From the NCBI GenBank assembly GCA_021779915.1, contig JAJXZR010000011.1, forward strand, positions 1 through 54,189: a DNA stretch of 54,189 nt, in the 5' to 3' direction. Shown here one piece after another: positions 23,462-33,371 of the stretch. Origin of the DNA: a bacterium (GTDB lineage Bacteria > Patescibacteriota > Minisyncoccia > CAIUEV01). Under the pieces are notes generated by a model. It was not told where the DNA came from and did not search any database. It saw nothing but the letters and a program-made list of their open reading frames with translations. A program made the position numbers and the translations under genes. The stretch's first letter is position 1. Each line of letters begins with the position of its first letter.

Positions 23462-26458
23462 TTAGCCATACAAAACCGTAATAAAAGCATTTTTTCCTTC
23501 CTGGTCGTTGTTATCATCAAAATGTTTCTCAAACTTATCTTTCTTGCTCTTGAATAGATCCTTCACTTCTCTTGTCATTAGATTTTTAAAGTTCTCATTT
23601 TTTGATAATTTTACCCAATCAGGACCTACAGCTAAAGCTTTTATACCCGCTTCATCATCAAAAGATTGCTTATTGATCTTGTTGATTGCTTTTGCATCCA
23701 TAGAACGGGCAAAATGTTTGAGAGAATTTTCTCTTTCCATTTCATTTGCAAAGCGCTGTTTTCCAATTCTAGAGTCATAAACAACCCTTCCAATTTGGCT
23801 TAAATCATTCGATTTTCTTCCTTCCTCATCTACTGCCTTAAGAGCTTTTAAAACAGTAGGCTCCGAATATCTTCCTTTTAGCATTTCTATTGCTTTTTCT
23901 TCGCTTCCTAAATCTTTTGACAATTCTTTTACAAGACCTCCGAAATGCCTTGAAGAAGAAGCTAATTTTTCAAACAAAGCTGTTCTCATAGCGGGAGAAC
24001 CGTAGCCACTTTTTACTTTGTCTTTGATTGCATCAAAAGACTCTTTTTTGTCCTCAATTTCTTTAAGGCTCTCTTTTACTTCTTTCGCCTCTTTTTCCTT
24101 TATCCATAAATTATCTTCAAGTTCTTCACTCTTGTCTTCTCTTCCGATTTTTCTGGCATTATTAAATAATAAGTCTGGACTACCTAAGGCCTCGCCAACT
24201 TTTCTAACGGGATTAAAACTGCTTTTGTCCAAGATTTTTCCATCTACTACGACCAGCATTTTTTCATATTCGCTCAAAACAGCCTCTTTTTCTTTGTCGT
24301 TGTTGGCCGTTATTTCGGCGATACTGGCTCCAAGCGAATGTAATTCTCTTTCGGCGTTTTCTTTTTTATCCCTTATCATTTTTTGTTTTTCAATTTCTAA
24401 TCCTAATCTTTTTTCTAGATCTTCCTTTATCTTTTTGGCCTTGTTAACATCTTCTTCTGCTTTTTTCCTTCTCTCTGCTCTTTTTTCTTCTGTTTCTCCG
24501 GGAATAATAACCCCTCCTTTTTTGAGAGCCTCAGCTCTATCCCTAGCTTTCTTTTCATCGTCCTGGGCTTTTTGAAAGTCTATATTAAGATTTTTTACAA
24601 TTTGTTCTTGCCGTATTTCATCTTTTTGGTAGTCCGTTTTATTGTTGTTTTTTTCAATAACCTCGTTTGACAAGCGGTTTATGGTTGCTACAGAAGCTTC
24701 TCCGGCATTAATAATAAGTCTTTCTCTTTCTCCTAACAAAACTTTTATTTTTTTAGTCCAAAAAGCTTTGAGTGCTTGCTCAGAATGTTCATAATAGTTT
24801 TTATTTTCTGTTTCTAAATAACTAGCAATTAGTTTTTTTGTGTTTAGAAGGTTAATAGTAGAGGCCATTTTAAGAATTTGGTTTTTTATATCATTAATTC
24901 TTCCTCCTTTTTTAGTAAATTCAGTTGCCTTATCTCTCAACCTCTGTGCCTCTTCCGTACTACCAGGGGTTCCTCTGGAAGCTACTACATTAGCCTGACT
25001 AAGATAATTCTCTGCTTTTTTTGATTGGCGACTAGAAAGCCAAGTACCTACAAACCTAGTGGGGCGACCTATTGCTTGACTGGCTATGTTAGTAGCCTTG
25101 CCGATTCTTCTAGTAATGTTTCCGGGAACTCGTTTTGTTGAATTCATCAACTGATCAAGACTCTTTGCTCCTCTAATTCCAAATTTATTGGCAATCAAAA
25201 TTCCTGCCCAGACGATCAGAACAAGAACGAGTAATTGAAAAACAACCGTTGCGTTTTCAGCCAATAGAACATAAAAAGTATATCTAAGAGCATTGCCATC
25301 CGGGACATTCTCTTTTAGCTTGAGCAACTGTGAATTGTTACTTACTTTCTCGGAGACTTTAATAGCTAGCCAAAGAAAAAAAATCAAGATTGGTCCACTG
25401 AAAGCATATTTAGTAAAAGTTTCAAGCCATTCTTTCCAATATCTTTCGGTTTGAGGTAAGACATTTGAAGCAAAAGCGGCCGGGGAAACAATCAGCAATA
25501 TCCAAAGAGCAACAATCCTAATAACAAGCAAGGTAGTGATAGTGACAAAGGTAACTACTAAAACTAAAGAAAAAATTATTAGACCCATTATTTTAATCAT
25601 GTCGTTTATCAATTCAGTCAGATCTTTACTCCACAGGAATTCTCCCACTTTATCAAAAAGTTCTTTCATAGAAAAATCCTTTCCGACCTTCCAAGCGTCT
25701 TGAAGATTGCTTAATATTTGTGTTCCAGGCTTAAAGCTTTGTTCGAATCCAGTTGAAAAAAAAGAATGCATTAAAACTTGAGAGAAATCTATAATAATGC
25801 CAGAAATTACCAAACTAAAATTAGTTAAGAGGGCAGCGATAACGAGCTTGGTAAGAAGTTTAGAGGTTCCTCCGATACCGAACATAGTACCAATAGCTAT
25901 GTAGAGCAAAATAAAGAGATAGAGCATATTGCACAAATTGGCTACAATTTGAGCTGTACTTCTTACAAAATCAACCGTCGTAAAACCGCCGAGAGATGTT
26001 ATGAAAGCAGGATCAAAAAAAAGCTTCAAAAGTCCTTCAGAGAGGTAAACAAATGCGTAAGACAGAGAGTATACAAGCCAACAAACTACATAAACGACGA
26101 ATAAAAATACGCGAGGAAGAAATAATGCAAGGTATTTTACTATTGGCCACCACCAGCTTGTCGTTCCTCCTGTCACAACTCCCGTTGCTGTCTCCGTGGC
26201 GATATCTGTGGGCATATTACTACCCCAATACCATTTTATTAGATCTGCCGGAGAAGGGATAATAGAAGCGTGAGCAGTATTTATTTTTAAAGGGTTAGTG
26301 AGAAAATTATCTGCGACGAAATTTGGATTATTGGAATGGGAAAAAATTATAACAAAAACCAAAACAGCAATTGCAAAAAGCAAAAACAAACTAAATTTAT
26401 TTCGATAAAATATACTTCTAAAAGGTAAAAGTGATTTTTTATATTTTTTTTCTTTCAT
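23462..26458 (-). CDS. VirB6/TrbL-like type IV secretion membrane protein with long coiled-coil C-terminus
   Basis: A 998-residue protein. The first ~60 residues hold a signal/anchor helix, followed by five to seven transmembrane helices to about residue 440. The helices include FLPRVFLFVVYVVCWLVYSL, LYLFILLYIAIGTMFGIGG and TITTLLVIRIVALWILLIVS; SPAAFASNVLPQTERYWKEW is a recurring feature of VirB6/TrbL-like proteins in these genomes. The remaining ~550 residues are charged and largely coiled coil (KKARDRAEALKKGG, EEKRAERRKKAEEDVNKAKK). VirB6-type proteins form the inner-membrane channel base for DNA or protein transfer. No VirB4 or coupling ATPase is in the window. The next gene upstream in its operon is a small multi-helix protein. 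Confidence 0.7.
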   Translation of the reverse strand: MKEKKYKKSLLPFRSIFYRNKFSLFLLFAIAVLVFVIIFSHSNNPNFVADNFLTNPLKINTAHASIIPSPADLIKWYWGSNMPTDIATETATGVVTGGTTSWWWPIVKYLALFLPRVFLFVVYVVCWLVYSLSYAFVYLSEGLLKLFFDPAFITSLGGFTTVDFVRSTAQIVANLCNMLYLFILLYIAIGTMFGIGGTSKLLTKLVIAALLTNFSLVISGIIIDFSQVLMHSFFSTGFEQSFKPGTQILSNLQDAWKVGKDFSMKELFDKVGEFLWSKDLTELINDMIKIMGLIIFSLVLVVTFVTITTLLVIRIVALWILLIVSPAAFASNVLPQTERYWKEWLETFTKYAFSGPILIFFLWLAIKVSEKVSNNSQLLKLKENVPDGNALRYTFYVLLAENATVVFQLLVLVLIVWAGILIANKFGIRGAKSLDQLMNSTKRVPGNITRRIGKATNIASQAIGRPTRFVGTWLSSRQSKKAENYLSQANVVASRGTPGSTEEAQRLRDKATEFTKKGGRINDIKNQILKMASTINLLNTKKLIASYLETENKNYYEHSEQALKAFWTKKIKVLLGERERLIINAGEASVATINRLSNEVIEKNNNKTDYQKDEIRQEQIVKNLNIDFQKAQDDEKKARDRAEALKKGGVIIPGETEEKRAERRKKAEEDVNKAKKIKEDLEKRLGLEIEKQKMIRDKKENAERELHSLGASIAEITANNDKEKEAVLSEYEKMLVVVDGKILDKSSFNPVRKVGEALGSPDLLFNNARKIGREDKSEELEDNLWIKEKEAKEVKESLKEIEDKKESFDAIKDKVKSGYGSPAMRTALFEKLASSSRHFGGLVKELSKDLGSEEKAIEMLKGRYSEPTVLKALKAVDEEGRKSNDLSQIGRVVYDSRIGKQRFANEMERENSLKHFARSMDAKAINKINKQSFDDEAGIKALAVGPDWVKLSKNENFKNLMTREVKDLFKSKKDKFEKHFDDNNDQEGKNAFITVLYG

Positions 26459-26473
26459 TTTGCAATAAATTTT

Positions 26474-27013
26474 TTAGGAATATGTTTTAGCTTTCCTCAT
26501 AACAGCTCCTTTTTGTTGTTCCCATTCTTCCATTTCTTTTTGTCTTTGTGCTGTTTGTGTTTTTATTTGTCTCCAAATTATAAAAACCGAAATTGTCGTT
26601 AAAGGAAGATATTGAATAAAGGGGAGGAGATCACCAGCACCAAGAAACCAAATCAACAATCTCGTTTTAAAACTACTAGCGTTGATTTGATATTTAGCAT
26701 CCTGCCCAAAAGATTTTGTGCCTGTAACGTAGTAACTATACCATATTATTGGGAGAAAGATAAGTTTTCCAATCAATCCAATCACTGGGATATAATCAGC
26801 AAAATCGGATATGATGGCGCAAGGGAACAAGATAATAAAATTCATTTTTTGTGCAGCATCAATGCCTTCCTGGTATTGATTGACTTCATCTTGAGAGTAT
26901 GCCCCAGCAGCTTTAATTTTATTAAGTATAAACTCTTTTTCTAAGCGTTTTTTTTCTTGTTGACTGGATTCACCGCGGACTATTTGGTTTGTTTGTATAT
27001 TGTTTTGAGGCAT
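26474..27013 (-). CDS. Membrane protein upstream of the VirB6-like gene
   Basis: About 179 residues. A charged N-terminus (SQQEKKRLEKEFILNKIKAA) precedes three hydrophobic helices (NFIILFPCAIISDFADYIPV, IGLIGKLIFLPIIWYSYYVT, YLPLTTISVFIIW) and a coiled-coil-like Gln/Glu tail. No named family is recognised. It lies 15 bases ahead of the VirB6/TrbL-like gene on the same strand, so both probably belong to one transcript and one envelope complex. I start at MPQNNIQ rather than the track's MFLCFI because the latter adds only a few hydrophobic residues. Confidence 0.65.
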   Translation of the reverse strand: MPQNNIQTNQIVRGESSQQEKKRLEKEFILNKIKAAGAYSQDEVNQYQEGIDAAQKMNFIILFPCAIISDFADYIPVIGLIGKLIFLPIIWYSYYVTGTKSFGQDAKYQINASSFKTRLLIWFLGAGDLLPFIQYLPLTTISVFIIWRQIKTQTAQRQKEMEEWEQQKGAVMRKAKTYS

Positions 27014-27141
27014 AATAAAACACAAAAACAAGGGAAGAAAAACTTCCTTATTTCTTATTTATTTATCATAGTATAAAATAAAGAATCGAGGAATAATAGT
27101 AAAATAATTTTCAATTCACAATTTTCAATTTCCAAACAATT

Positions 27142-30100
27142 ATGCCTAAAAACTTTGTTCATCTGCACGTTCACTCCCACTATTCTTTGTTAGATGGAAT
27201 GGCGAAAATCGGAGAACTTGTCAAGCGAGCCAAAGAACTGGATATGCCGGCTTTAGCGATTACCGACCATGGTTCTATGTATGGGGCGATTGAGTTTTAT
27301 GAAAAAGCCAAAGAAGAGGGAATAAAGCCGATTATTGGAGTAGAAGTTTATGTGGTGCCTAATCACAAAGATAAAACGCCCAATAGTCGAAACAAGGACG
27401 AAAAATATCATCATCTTGTGCTCCTGGCTAAAAACGAAGAAGGGTATCGAAATTTGTTAAAAATCACTAGTATTGCTTATTTAGAGGGATTTTATTATAA
27501 ACCGCGCGTTGACAAAGAAATTTTAAAGGAGCACTCAGGGGGGATTATTGCCCTTTCAGCTTGTATGGCGGGAGAAGTGCCGTCTTCTTTGGCAATCGGA
27601 AACGAAGAACGTGCCAAGAAAGCCGTTGAGGATTATCAGGGGATATTTGGGAAAGAAAACTTTTTTTTAGAATTACAACCGCATAAAGAACAAGAAGAAA
27701 TCAATAACAAAATTAAGACTCTTTCAGTTCAAACAGGGGCTCCTTTGGTGGCTACAAACGACATCCATTATGTCAGAGCCGAAGACAAAGAAGTCCAAGA
27801 TATTTTGTTATGTGTTCAGTCAGGACATAAAGTGAATGATGAAAACAGGCTTTCTTTAAAGGGTTTTGATCTCCACTTCAAGACCTCTGAGGAAATGAGA
27901 AGTTTCTTTTTAGATGTTCCTGAAGCGATAGAAAACACCCTTAAAATTGCGGATATGTGCAATTTAGAGCTAAATATGGGTGAATTGCTTTTGCCTAAAT
28001 TCGAAACTCCTTCAGGAAAATCCCCCGACGATTATCTATTTGATTTGTGCAAAGAGGGAATTTTAAAAAGATACGGTAAAAAAATTGAAGAAACCGGGCA
28101 AGAAACTCAAGATCGATTGGATTATGAGTTTGGAGTTATCAAAAGAATGGGCTTTTCTTCCTATTTTTTAATTGTGCAGGATTTTGTCAATTGGGCTAAG
28201 AATAATGGAATTGTGGTTGGGCCGGGAAGAGGATCAGCCGCCGGAAGCCTTGTGGCCTATGTTTTGGGTATTACAGAGCTTGATCCTTTGAAGTATGATT
28301 TACTTTTTGAAAGATTTTTAAATCCCGATCGTATCAGCATGCCCGATATAGACATCGATTTTGCGGACGATCGTAGGGATGAAGTAATCCGTTATGTGGA
28401 AGACAAGTATGGGAGAGAGAAGGTGTCTCAAATAATTACTTTTGGGACAATGGCACCTAGAGCTGCCATTCGGGACGTAGGGAGGGTTTTGGGGTATCCA
28501 TATGAACTTTGTGATCGAGTGGCCAAGATGGTTCCAATGCTGACTAATTTTGACAAGGCAATGAAAACCGCTAGAGATCTTATCGACCTTTATGAACGGG
28601 ATCCGGCAGTGAAAAAGCTAATCGATTTTGCTAAACGACTAGAAGGAGTGGCGCGACATGCATCGCGACATGCCTGTGGCGTGGTCATTGGACCGACAAG
28701 ATTGGATAATTTTACCCCTCTCCAATACGCCAGCAACGAAGACAAGACGGTCGTTAGTCAATATGGAATGAAGATTATCGAAAAAATCGGCCTTCTTAAG
28801 ATGGATTTTCTGGGACTCAAGAACCTTACCTTGATTCAAAACACAATTCGTATTATTAAGTCAAGGCACGACATCGATATTGAGCTAGATAAAATTGATC
28901 CAATTGATCCAAAAGCTTTCGCTCTTTTTCAAAAAGGAGAAACTACTGGGTTTTTTCAATTCGAATCAGCTGGCATGAGGAGGTATTTGAAAAAATTACA
29001 CCCCGAGCAATTTGAGGACTTAGTCGCTATGGCAGCACTTTATCGGCCAGGACCTCTCAACTCTGGAATGGTGGACGAGTTTATTATGAGGAAACACGGA
29101 AAAAAAATCACTTACAACCATCCTTCGATGGAAAAAGCCCTCAAAAACACTTATGGAGTGATTGTTTATCAAGAGCAGGTGATGCAACTTTCCAGGGACA
29201 TGGCAGGATTTACTGGTGGGGAAGCGGATACTCTTCGAAAGGGAATGGGGAAAAAGATTCCAGAGCTCATTTTGAAATTAAGGGCTGATTTCGTGAAGGG
29301 GTGTGTGAAAAATGGTATAAGCAAAACGATTGCAGAAAAAACTTTTTCCGATATGGAAAAATTTGCGGAATATGGTTTTAATAGGAGCCATGCGGCTTGT
29401 TATGCCATGATTGGCTATCAAACAGCTTATCTTAAGGGGAACTACCCAGCAGAATTTATGGCAGCTCTTCTCACTGCCGATCAAAACGATATTGACCGGA
29501 TTTCTATTGAAGTGGAAGAATGCAGACAATTGGGAATTGATGTACTTGCACCGGATGTCAACAAGAGCTTTGGAAGCTTTGGAGTGATTAATGAAGAAGG
29601 GAAGGATCAGATTAGATTTGGACTTAGAGCGATAAAGAATGTGGGTGAAAATATTGTAAAAGTTATTGTGGAAGAAAGAAAAAAGAATGGCGAGTATAAA
29701 AATATCAGTGAGTTTATGAAAAGAATTAAAGATAAAGACTTGAACAAAAAATCACTGGAAAGTCTTATTCGAGCCGGGGCACTGGATTCTTTGGGCGAAA
29801 GAGGGGAACTTCTTTTTAATCTCGAAAGGCTATTAATGTTTCATAGGGAACAGATTAAAAAAGAAGCCAGCTCCCAGTTCGGGCTGTTTGGTATGGAAGA
29901 CCAAACGATTTCAATTCTGCCTGCGCCACCAGTTCCAGAAGGGCAAAGACTTTCTTGGGAAAAGGAACTATTGGGGCTTTTTGTTTCTGGACACCCCTTA
30001 AAAGACTACAAAGAGCCTTTGAGCGAATATACTATTCCATTGTCTTCCATTAGTCAAAAAAGCGATAAAAAAACCTTGCGAATAATGGGAGTAGTGGGTG

Positions 30101-30738
30101 TAGTAAAAAAGATATACACAAAAGCCGGTAATGAACCGATGGTATTTTCCGAGGTAGAGGATTTAAGTGGCAAACTGGAAATCGTGGTTTTTCCAAGGGT
30201 TTATGCTAAGACCAAAGAATTTTGGGAATCGGGTGAGAAGCTCGTGGTGGAGGGAAAAATTAGTACTAAAGACGATAGTGTCAAAGTGTTGGCCGACGAA
30301 GTATACAAAATTGAAAATTTTAAAGCCATGGTTGATGCTGGCAGAGTTGAAAAAGAATATACTCCTAAAAAAGAAGAAAGAGGTAATGGAAATAATTTTT
30401 ATTATAGAAGGAAGGAAAAGCAGGATAACCCTGTATTATCGGAAAATGAGAAAATTGATTATATCCTTCCCAAAACAAGCCCAAATGGAAACGGGAAAAT
30501 CATGGAAGGAGGGAAGGCTTCTTTGTTCCTGGATGAAACTTTGCGCTTACCAATCATAGTTCCAAGACTGAACATAATTTTAGGAGAGTCTAAAAAGGGG
30601 GAAACGGAAATTTTTCTCCAAATTACCGAAAAAGACGGGCAGAAAAAAGAAGCAAAAACATCTTTCAAAGTTGAATTTACAAAGGCATTACTGAAAAGAT
30701 TGGAAGAGGTTTTAGGAAAGGGGAGAGTGAGGTATTAG
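27142..30738 (+). CDS. dnaE: DNA polymerase III subunit alpha
   Basis: The replicative polymerase. At 1198 residues it has the full DnaE1 architecture. The PHP domain begins VHLHVHSHYSLLDGMAKI, with metal ligands typical of an active PHP (proofreading) site, and continues with AITDHGSMYGAIEFYEKA. The palm has GPGRGSAAGSLVAYVLGI and the catalytic triad region MPDIDIDFADDRRDEVIRYV near residue 400. The fingers have YRPGPLNSGMVDEFI and GVIVYQEQVMQLS, followed by an HhH region and an OB fold (LRIMGVVGVVKKIYTKAG). The ATG start has no Shine-Dalgarno and lies in the TTTTCAATT-type AT-rich leader that recurs in the window. Confidence 0.97.
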   Translation: MPKNFVHLHVHSHYSLLDGMAKIGELVKRAKELDMPALAITDHGSMYGAIEFYEKAKEEGIKPIIGVEVYVVPNHKDKTPNSRNKDEKYHHLVLLAKNEEGYRNLLKITSIAYLEGFYYKPRVDKEILKEHSGGIIALSACMAGEVPSSLAIGNEERAKKAVEDYQGIFGKENFFLELQPHKEQEEINNKIKTLSVQTGAPLVATNDIHYVRAEDKEVQDILLCVQSGHKVNDENRLSLKGFDLHFKTSEEMRSFFLDVPEAIENTLKIADMCNLELNMGELLLPKFETPSGKSPDDYLFDLCKEGILKRYGKKIEETGQETQDRLDYEFGVIKRMGFSSYFLIVQDFVNWAKNNGIVVGPGRGSAAGSLVAYVLGITELDPLKYDLLFERFLNPDRISMPDIDIDFADDRRDEVIRYVEDKYGREKVSQIITFGTMAPRAAIRDVGRVLGYPYELCDRVAKMVPMLTNFDKAMKTARDLIDLYERDPAVKKLIDFAKRLEGVARHASRHACGVVIGPTRLDNFTPLQYASNEDKTVVSQYGMKIIEKIGLLKMDFLGLKNLTLIQNTIRIIKSRHDIDIELDKIDPIDPKAFALFQKGETTGFFQFESAGMRRYLKKLHPEQFEDLVAMAALYRPGPLNSGMVDEFIMRKHGKKITYNHPSMEKALKNTYGVIVYQEQVMQLSRDMAGFTGGEADTLRKGMGKKIPELILKLRADFVKGCVKNGISKTIAEKTFSDMEKFAEYGFNRSHAACYAMIGYQTAYLKGNYPAEFMAALLTADQNDIDRISIEVEECRQLGIDVLAPDVNKSFGSFGVINEEGKDQIRFGLRAIKNVGENIVKVIVEERKKNGEYKNISEFMKRIKDKDLNKKSLESLIRAGALDSLGERGELLFNLERLLMFHREQIKKEASSQFGLFGMEDQTISILPAPPVPEGQRLSWEKELLGLFVSGHPLKDYKEPLSEYTIPLSSISQKSDKKTLRIMGVVGVVKKIYTKAGNEPMVFSEVEDLSGKLEIVVFPRVYAKTKEFWESGEKLVVEGKISTKDDSVKVLADEVYKIENFKAMVDAGRVEKEYTPKKEERGNGNNFYYRRKEKQDNPVLSENEKIDYILPKTSPNGNGKIMEGGKASLFLDETLRLPIIVPRLNIILGESKKGETEIFLQITEKDGQKKEAKTSFKVEFTKALLKRLEEVLGKGRVRY

Positions 30739-30744
30739 TTGCGT

Positions 30745-30977
30745 GTGTTATCCTTGCCCGTTTTCACGAGGATAAACTCCAGCGAGGATCCAGGAGGATA
30801 GAAAATTACTCTAATTGGCCTAATTATACTAATTAACCTAAAAAAGCACCAAATACCAATGTAGAAAATTTTGGAAACTGGTTTTTGGGATTTTGTTTAG
30901 AAAAATTAGGTCAATTAGAGTAATTAGAATAATTTGGTGAGTCTAACCTGGATCCCGGGTCAAGCCCGGGATGACAC
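30745..30977. repeat. Palindromic repeat of the GTGTCAT family, long copy
   Basis: The left end GTGTTATCC...GAGGATCCAGGAGG is degenerate; the right end CCTGGATCCCGGGTCAAGCC, ending ATGACAC, is a consensus arm. The centre carries its own long inverted repeat, TTACTCTAATTGGCCTAATT on the left and AATTAGGTCAATTAGAGTAA on the right. The whole fills the dnaE to DUF721 gap. Confidence 0.8.
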
Positions 30978-31016
30978 ATTTTTTAAAATTTTTTTCTCAA
31001 ATTAAAAATCATCTCC

Positions 31017-31304
31017 ATGCGTCCTCTTATCAATTTTAGCGATATCTTAAAAAAACGTTTCAAACGCAACACTGGACTTATGCAGAGTATTGAAGCGGGA
31101 CAGGCGGTTAATGCTTTCAAAGAGGCGAGCAAAAATCTGACTGAGCTGGAGGGAAGTAAAATCCTTTGGTTTCGTCAAGGAACAATCAAAATCCAAGCCA
31201 CTTCAGCTGTTCAAAGACAAGAAATATCTTTAAAAAAAGAAAATCTCATCAAAGAGATGAGAAAACAAGGGGTAGAGGTGAAAAAAGTGGAAATAGTCTA
31301 TTAA
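31017..31304 (+). CDS. DciA-like (DUF721) protein
   Basis: A 95-residue protein whose C-terminal half (KILWFRQGTIKIQATSAVQR followed by QEISLKKENLIKEM) matches the DUF721/DciA domain. There a short beta-alpha unit precedes a 'QEL/QEI' helix that sets up the next strand. DciA loads or regulates the replicative helicase in bacteria without DnaC/DnaI; this short version lacks the longer extensions of proteobacterial DciA. Its position behind dnaE fits a replication role. No Shine-Dalgarno is seen. Confidence 0.65.
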   Translation: MRPLINFSDILKKRFKRNTGLMQSIEAGQAVNAFKEASKNLTELEGSKILWFRQGTIKIQATSAVQRQEISLKKENLIKEMRKQGVEVKKVEIVY

Positions 31305-31395
31305 AGAATGTAAAATTTAAAATGCAAAGTGAAAAATTTTAGTGTGAGTTACCGCCCACGTTTTATTAAACAGTAGGGGTGGAATTTATGAAAAT

Positions 31396-31432
31396 TTGAC
31401 ATTACGTACTTAAATAGTATTATTAGTACGTA
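31396..31432 (+). promoter_or_regulatory. Promoter/operator of toxin-antitoxin module 1
   Basis: TTGACA (31396-31401), a 16-base spacer and TATTAT (31418-31423). A perfect 8-bp inverted repeat, TACGTACT (31403-31410) and AGTACGTA (31425-31432) with a 14-base spacer, brackets the -10 box. Such a site is expected to bind the antitoxin or the toxin-antitoxin complex for autorepression. It ends 17 bases before the antitoxin start. Confidence 0.7.
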
Positions 31433-31449
31433 CAAACTAATTGAATTTT

Positions 31450-31704
31450 ATGAACACAAAATTAACTTTAAAACTTGATTCAAGATCCATTAAGAAGGCT
31501 AAGGAATATGCAAATAACCAGGAGACGAGTCTCTCTCGGTTAGTTGAATCATATTTTAATTTTCTGACGAAGGATAAAAAACAAAAGGAAGAAAAACCTC
31601 TTTTAGTAAGAGAACTCTCCGGAATTATTAAATTGCCCAATAAATTCAATTACAAAAAAGAGTACAAAAAGCATATTATTGAAAAGTATTCCAAAAATGG
31701 ATAA
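31450..31704 (+). CDS. Antitoxin of a VapC-type module (DUF6364-like, ribbon-helix-helix N-terminus)
   Basis: About 84 residues. The N-terminus NTKLTLKLDSRSIKKAKEYA followed by SLSRLVESYFNFL is the DUF6364-type ribbon-helix-helix DNA-binding pattern. The Lys/Glu-rich C-terminal part (KKEYKKHIIEKYSK) would wrap the toxin. I use the ATG at 31450 rather than the track's TTG three codons earlier. It overlaps the PIN-domain toxin gene by eight bases, the usual layout for type II modules, and a palindromic operator precedes it. Confidence 0.8.
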   Translation: MNTKLTLKLDSRSIKKAKEYANNQETSLSRLVESYFNFLTKDKKQKEEKPLLVRELSGIIKLPNKFNYKKEYKKHIIEKYSKNG

Positions 31705-32122
31705 AATTTTTTTAGACACCGATATCATTATTGATCTACTTGCTCAAAGAAATCCTTTTTATGAAGATGCGGTGAAGGTATTTACTTTGGCCAAAAATAA
31801 AAAAATCAAGTGTTTCACTTCTTCAAATTCCATAGCCAATATTTATTATATTCTTTCGCGATTTGAAAATAAAAACTTTGCAAAAGCCAATATAATTAAG
31901 CTGAGAAGAATTGTCTCGATTACGGACATCAGCGAGAATGCAGTTGATATGGCGCTTAATTCGGATTTTAAAGATTTTGAAGACGCTTTGCAATATTATT
32001 CGGCCATGGAAAATGGCTTGGATTTTATTATTACTCGAAACAAGAAAGACTATAAACAGAGCAAGATACCCGTTTTTGAAGCGGGAGAATACTTGAAATG
32101 TTTAGAAAATAAGTTTTGCTAG
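31697..32122 (+). CDS. PIN-domain toxin (VapC-like)
   Basis: About 141 residues. VapC toxins are Mg2+-dependent RNases that cleave tRNA or rRNA. The PIN acidic residues are visible: FLDTDIIIDLL at the N-terminus, ENAVDMALNSDFKDFEDALQ carrying the central Glu/Asp pair, and FIITRNKKDY near the C-terminus. The last is the longer PIN_3-like arrangement usual with DUF6364-type antitoxins. The ATG at 31697 lies inside the antitoxin gene end, suggesting translational coupling. It is convergent with pilD with only two bases between the stops. Confidence 0.85.
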   Translation: MDKIFLDTDIIIDLLAQRNPFYEDAVKVFTLAKNKKIKCFTSSNSIANIYYILSRFENKNFAKANIIKLRRIVSITDISENAVDMALNSDFKDFEDALQYYSAMENGLDFIITRNKKDYKQSKIPVFEAGEYLKCLENKFC

Positions 32123-32124
32123 CA

Positions 32125-33219
32125 TCAGACTATTATTAGTGACAGCACTGTCCCAATTATAAGGAATGGACCAAAGGGCAGGGCGGTTTTCATTTTAGCT
32201 CGACCAAAAATGATCATGGCAATTCCAACTACGGCTCCGATTTCAAAGGCGAGCATAGCAGCTGTTAGAGTTTTAGCTGTCCCAAGGAAGAGACTCATAA
32301 ATATAGCCAGTTTTATATCACCTTTGCCCATCCAAGTTTCCTTGGAAATATAAACAATAAGAAAAAAGAATCCGGCTAATAAGAAGGTGGCAAGGAGTCC
32401 TGACCAAGTGCGACTGGCAAAAAACAAAGAAATATAAGGGTGATCCTGTCCCTGTATTAAAGAAGTGCTATTGCCAGTGACCAGAGACTCAGCACTGGAA
32501 AAAATAGCTTTCAAATGAATCATTTTGGACTGATAAGTTTCTTCTGGCAATCCTAAAAGAGAAGAAACATTAAAAGGTAAAGAATCAAAAGATTTTTTTA
32601 ATGGAAGAGAAAAAGTTTCGGAAATAAGACCGTTGTTGTTTTTGCCTAAAACTCCGATAAAAAGAAAAATATCAGCTACGAGATTGAAAACAAAAGCCAA
32701 GATAATTCCAAAAATTGAGTATTGATCAGGTATTAGGAGATGCTTATAATCATAAATAAAAATAACAAGAAAAGTAGAAAGAATGGCGACGACAAAAAGA
32801 AGTTCAAAAAAATGAACTAGAAAATTCAAATCAACTAGAGAAAAATTTAGTAATAAATTTTTTGAAAACGCAGTAAGGATGCCAGAAATAGTGAAAAAAT
32901 GATTAAGAAAATTATCCAATATTTGATGGAAAATAAGATAGGAAGAGAATAAAAAAACCAAGGCAGTAACAGCTTCTACTAAAGGATACTGAGAGCTTAT
33001 TTTTTTCTTGCAGAAACGACACTTTCCTCCAAGAGCGAGGAAACTAAACAAGGGAATGTTATCATACCACAAGAGTTTTTTCTTGCATTTAGGACAAAAA
33101 GATCTGCCTCCAAAAGTCAATTCTTTCTCAGTGCGAAAAATTACCACGTTTAAAAAACTACCGACTACAAGACCAAAGATGGGGGAGATTATCAAGATGA
33201 AAGTTTCGAGAAAAGACAC
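32125..33219 (-). CDS. pilD: Prepilin peptidase / N-methyltransferase (type IV pili)
   Basis: An aspartic peptidase that cleaves and usually N-methylates type IV prepilins at the membrane. The N-terminal cytosolic part has GLVVGSFLNVVIFR and two CxxC pairs (FCPKCKKKLLWYDNIPL, CRFCKKKIS). The two catalytic Asp are in IYDYKHLLIPDQ and GKGDIKLAIFMSLFLG. At 364 residues it is longer than most; the extra ~80 residues form a Ser/Leu-rich loop between the two catalytic motifs. The start is GTG. Together with comF it points to a pilus-based DNA uptake or attachment apparatus encoded elsewhere. Confidence 0.93.
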   Translation of the reverse strand: MSFLETFILIISPIFGLVVGSFLNVVIFRTEKELTFGGRSFCPKCKKKLLWYDNIPLFSFLALGGKCRFCKKKISSQYPLVEAVTALVFLFSSYLIFHQILDNFLNHFFTISGILTAFSKNLLLNFSLVDLNFLVHFFELLFVVAILSTFLVIFIYDYKHLLIPDQYSIFGIILAFVFNLVADIFLFIGVLGKNNNGLISETFSLPLKKSFDSLPFNVSSLLGLPEETYQSKMIHLKAIFSSAESLVTGNSTSLIQGQDHPYISLFFASRTWSGLLATFLLAGFFFLIVYISKETWMGKGDIKLAIFMSLFLGTAKTLTAAMLAFEIGAVVGIAMIIFGRAKMKTALPFGPFLIIGTVLSLIIV

Positions 33220-33339
33220 GCGGAATAGTTAAAAGTTAAAAGTGTAAAGTTATAAAGAAAAATTATAAAAATTCCAAAAAACAAGAAACAAATTCCAAAC
33301 AAATCTAAAATCACAAATTCCAAACAAGACTTGTTTAGT

Positions 33340-33371
33340 GTGTCATCCCCGGCGTGTCGACCGGGGATCCA
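33340..33371. repeat. Half copy of the GTGTCAT palindromic repeat (left end)
   Basis: GTGTCATCCCCGGCGTGTCG continuing to GGGGATCCA is one end only; the mirrored end is missing. The surrounding 33220-33471 gap has several ATTCCAAA-type short repeats and a CCTGCC...GGCAGG palindrome, but no gene. Confidence 0.7.

Noticed and set aside
24018-24575. 185-codon Ser/Leu/Phe-rich ORF
   Set aside because: It is the antisense of the Lys/Glu-rich coiled-coil part of the VirB6-like gene, a usual source of long shadow ORFs.
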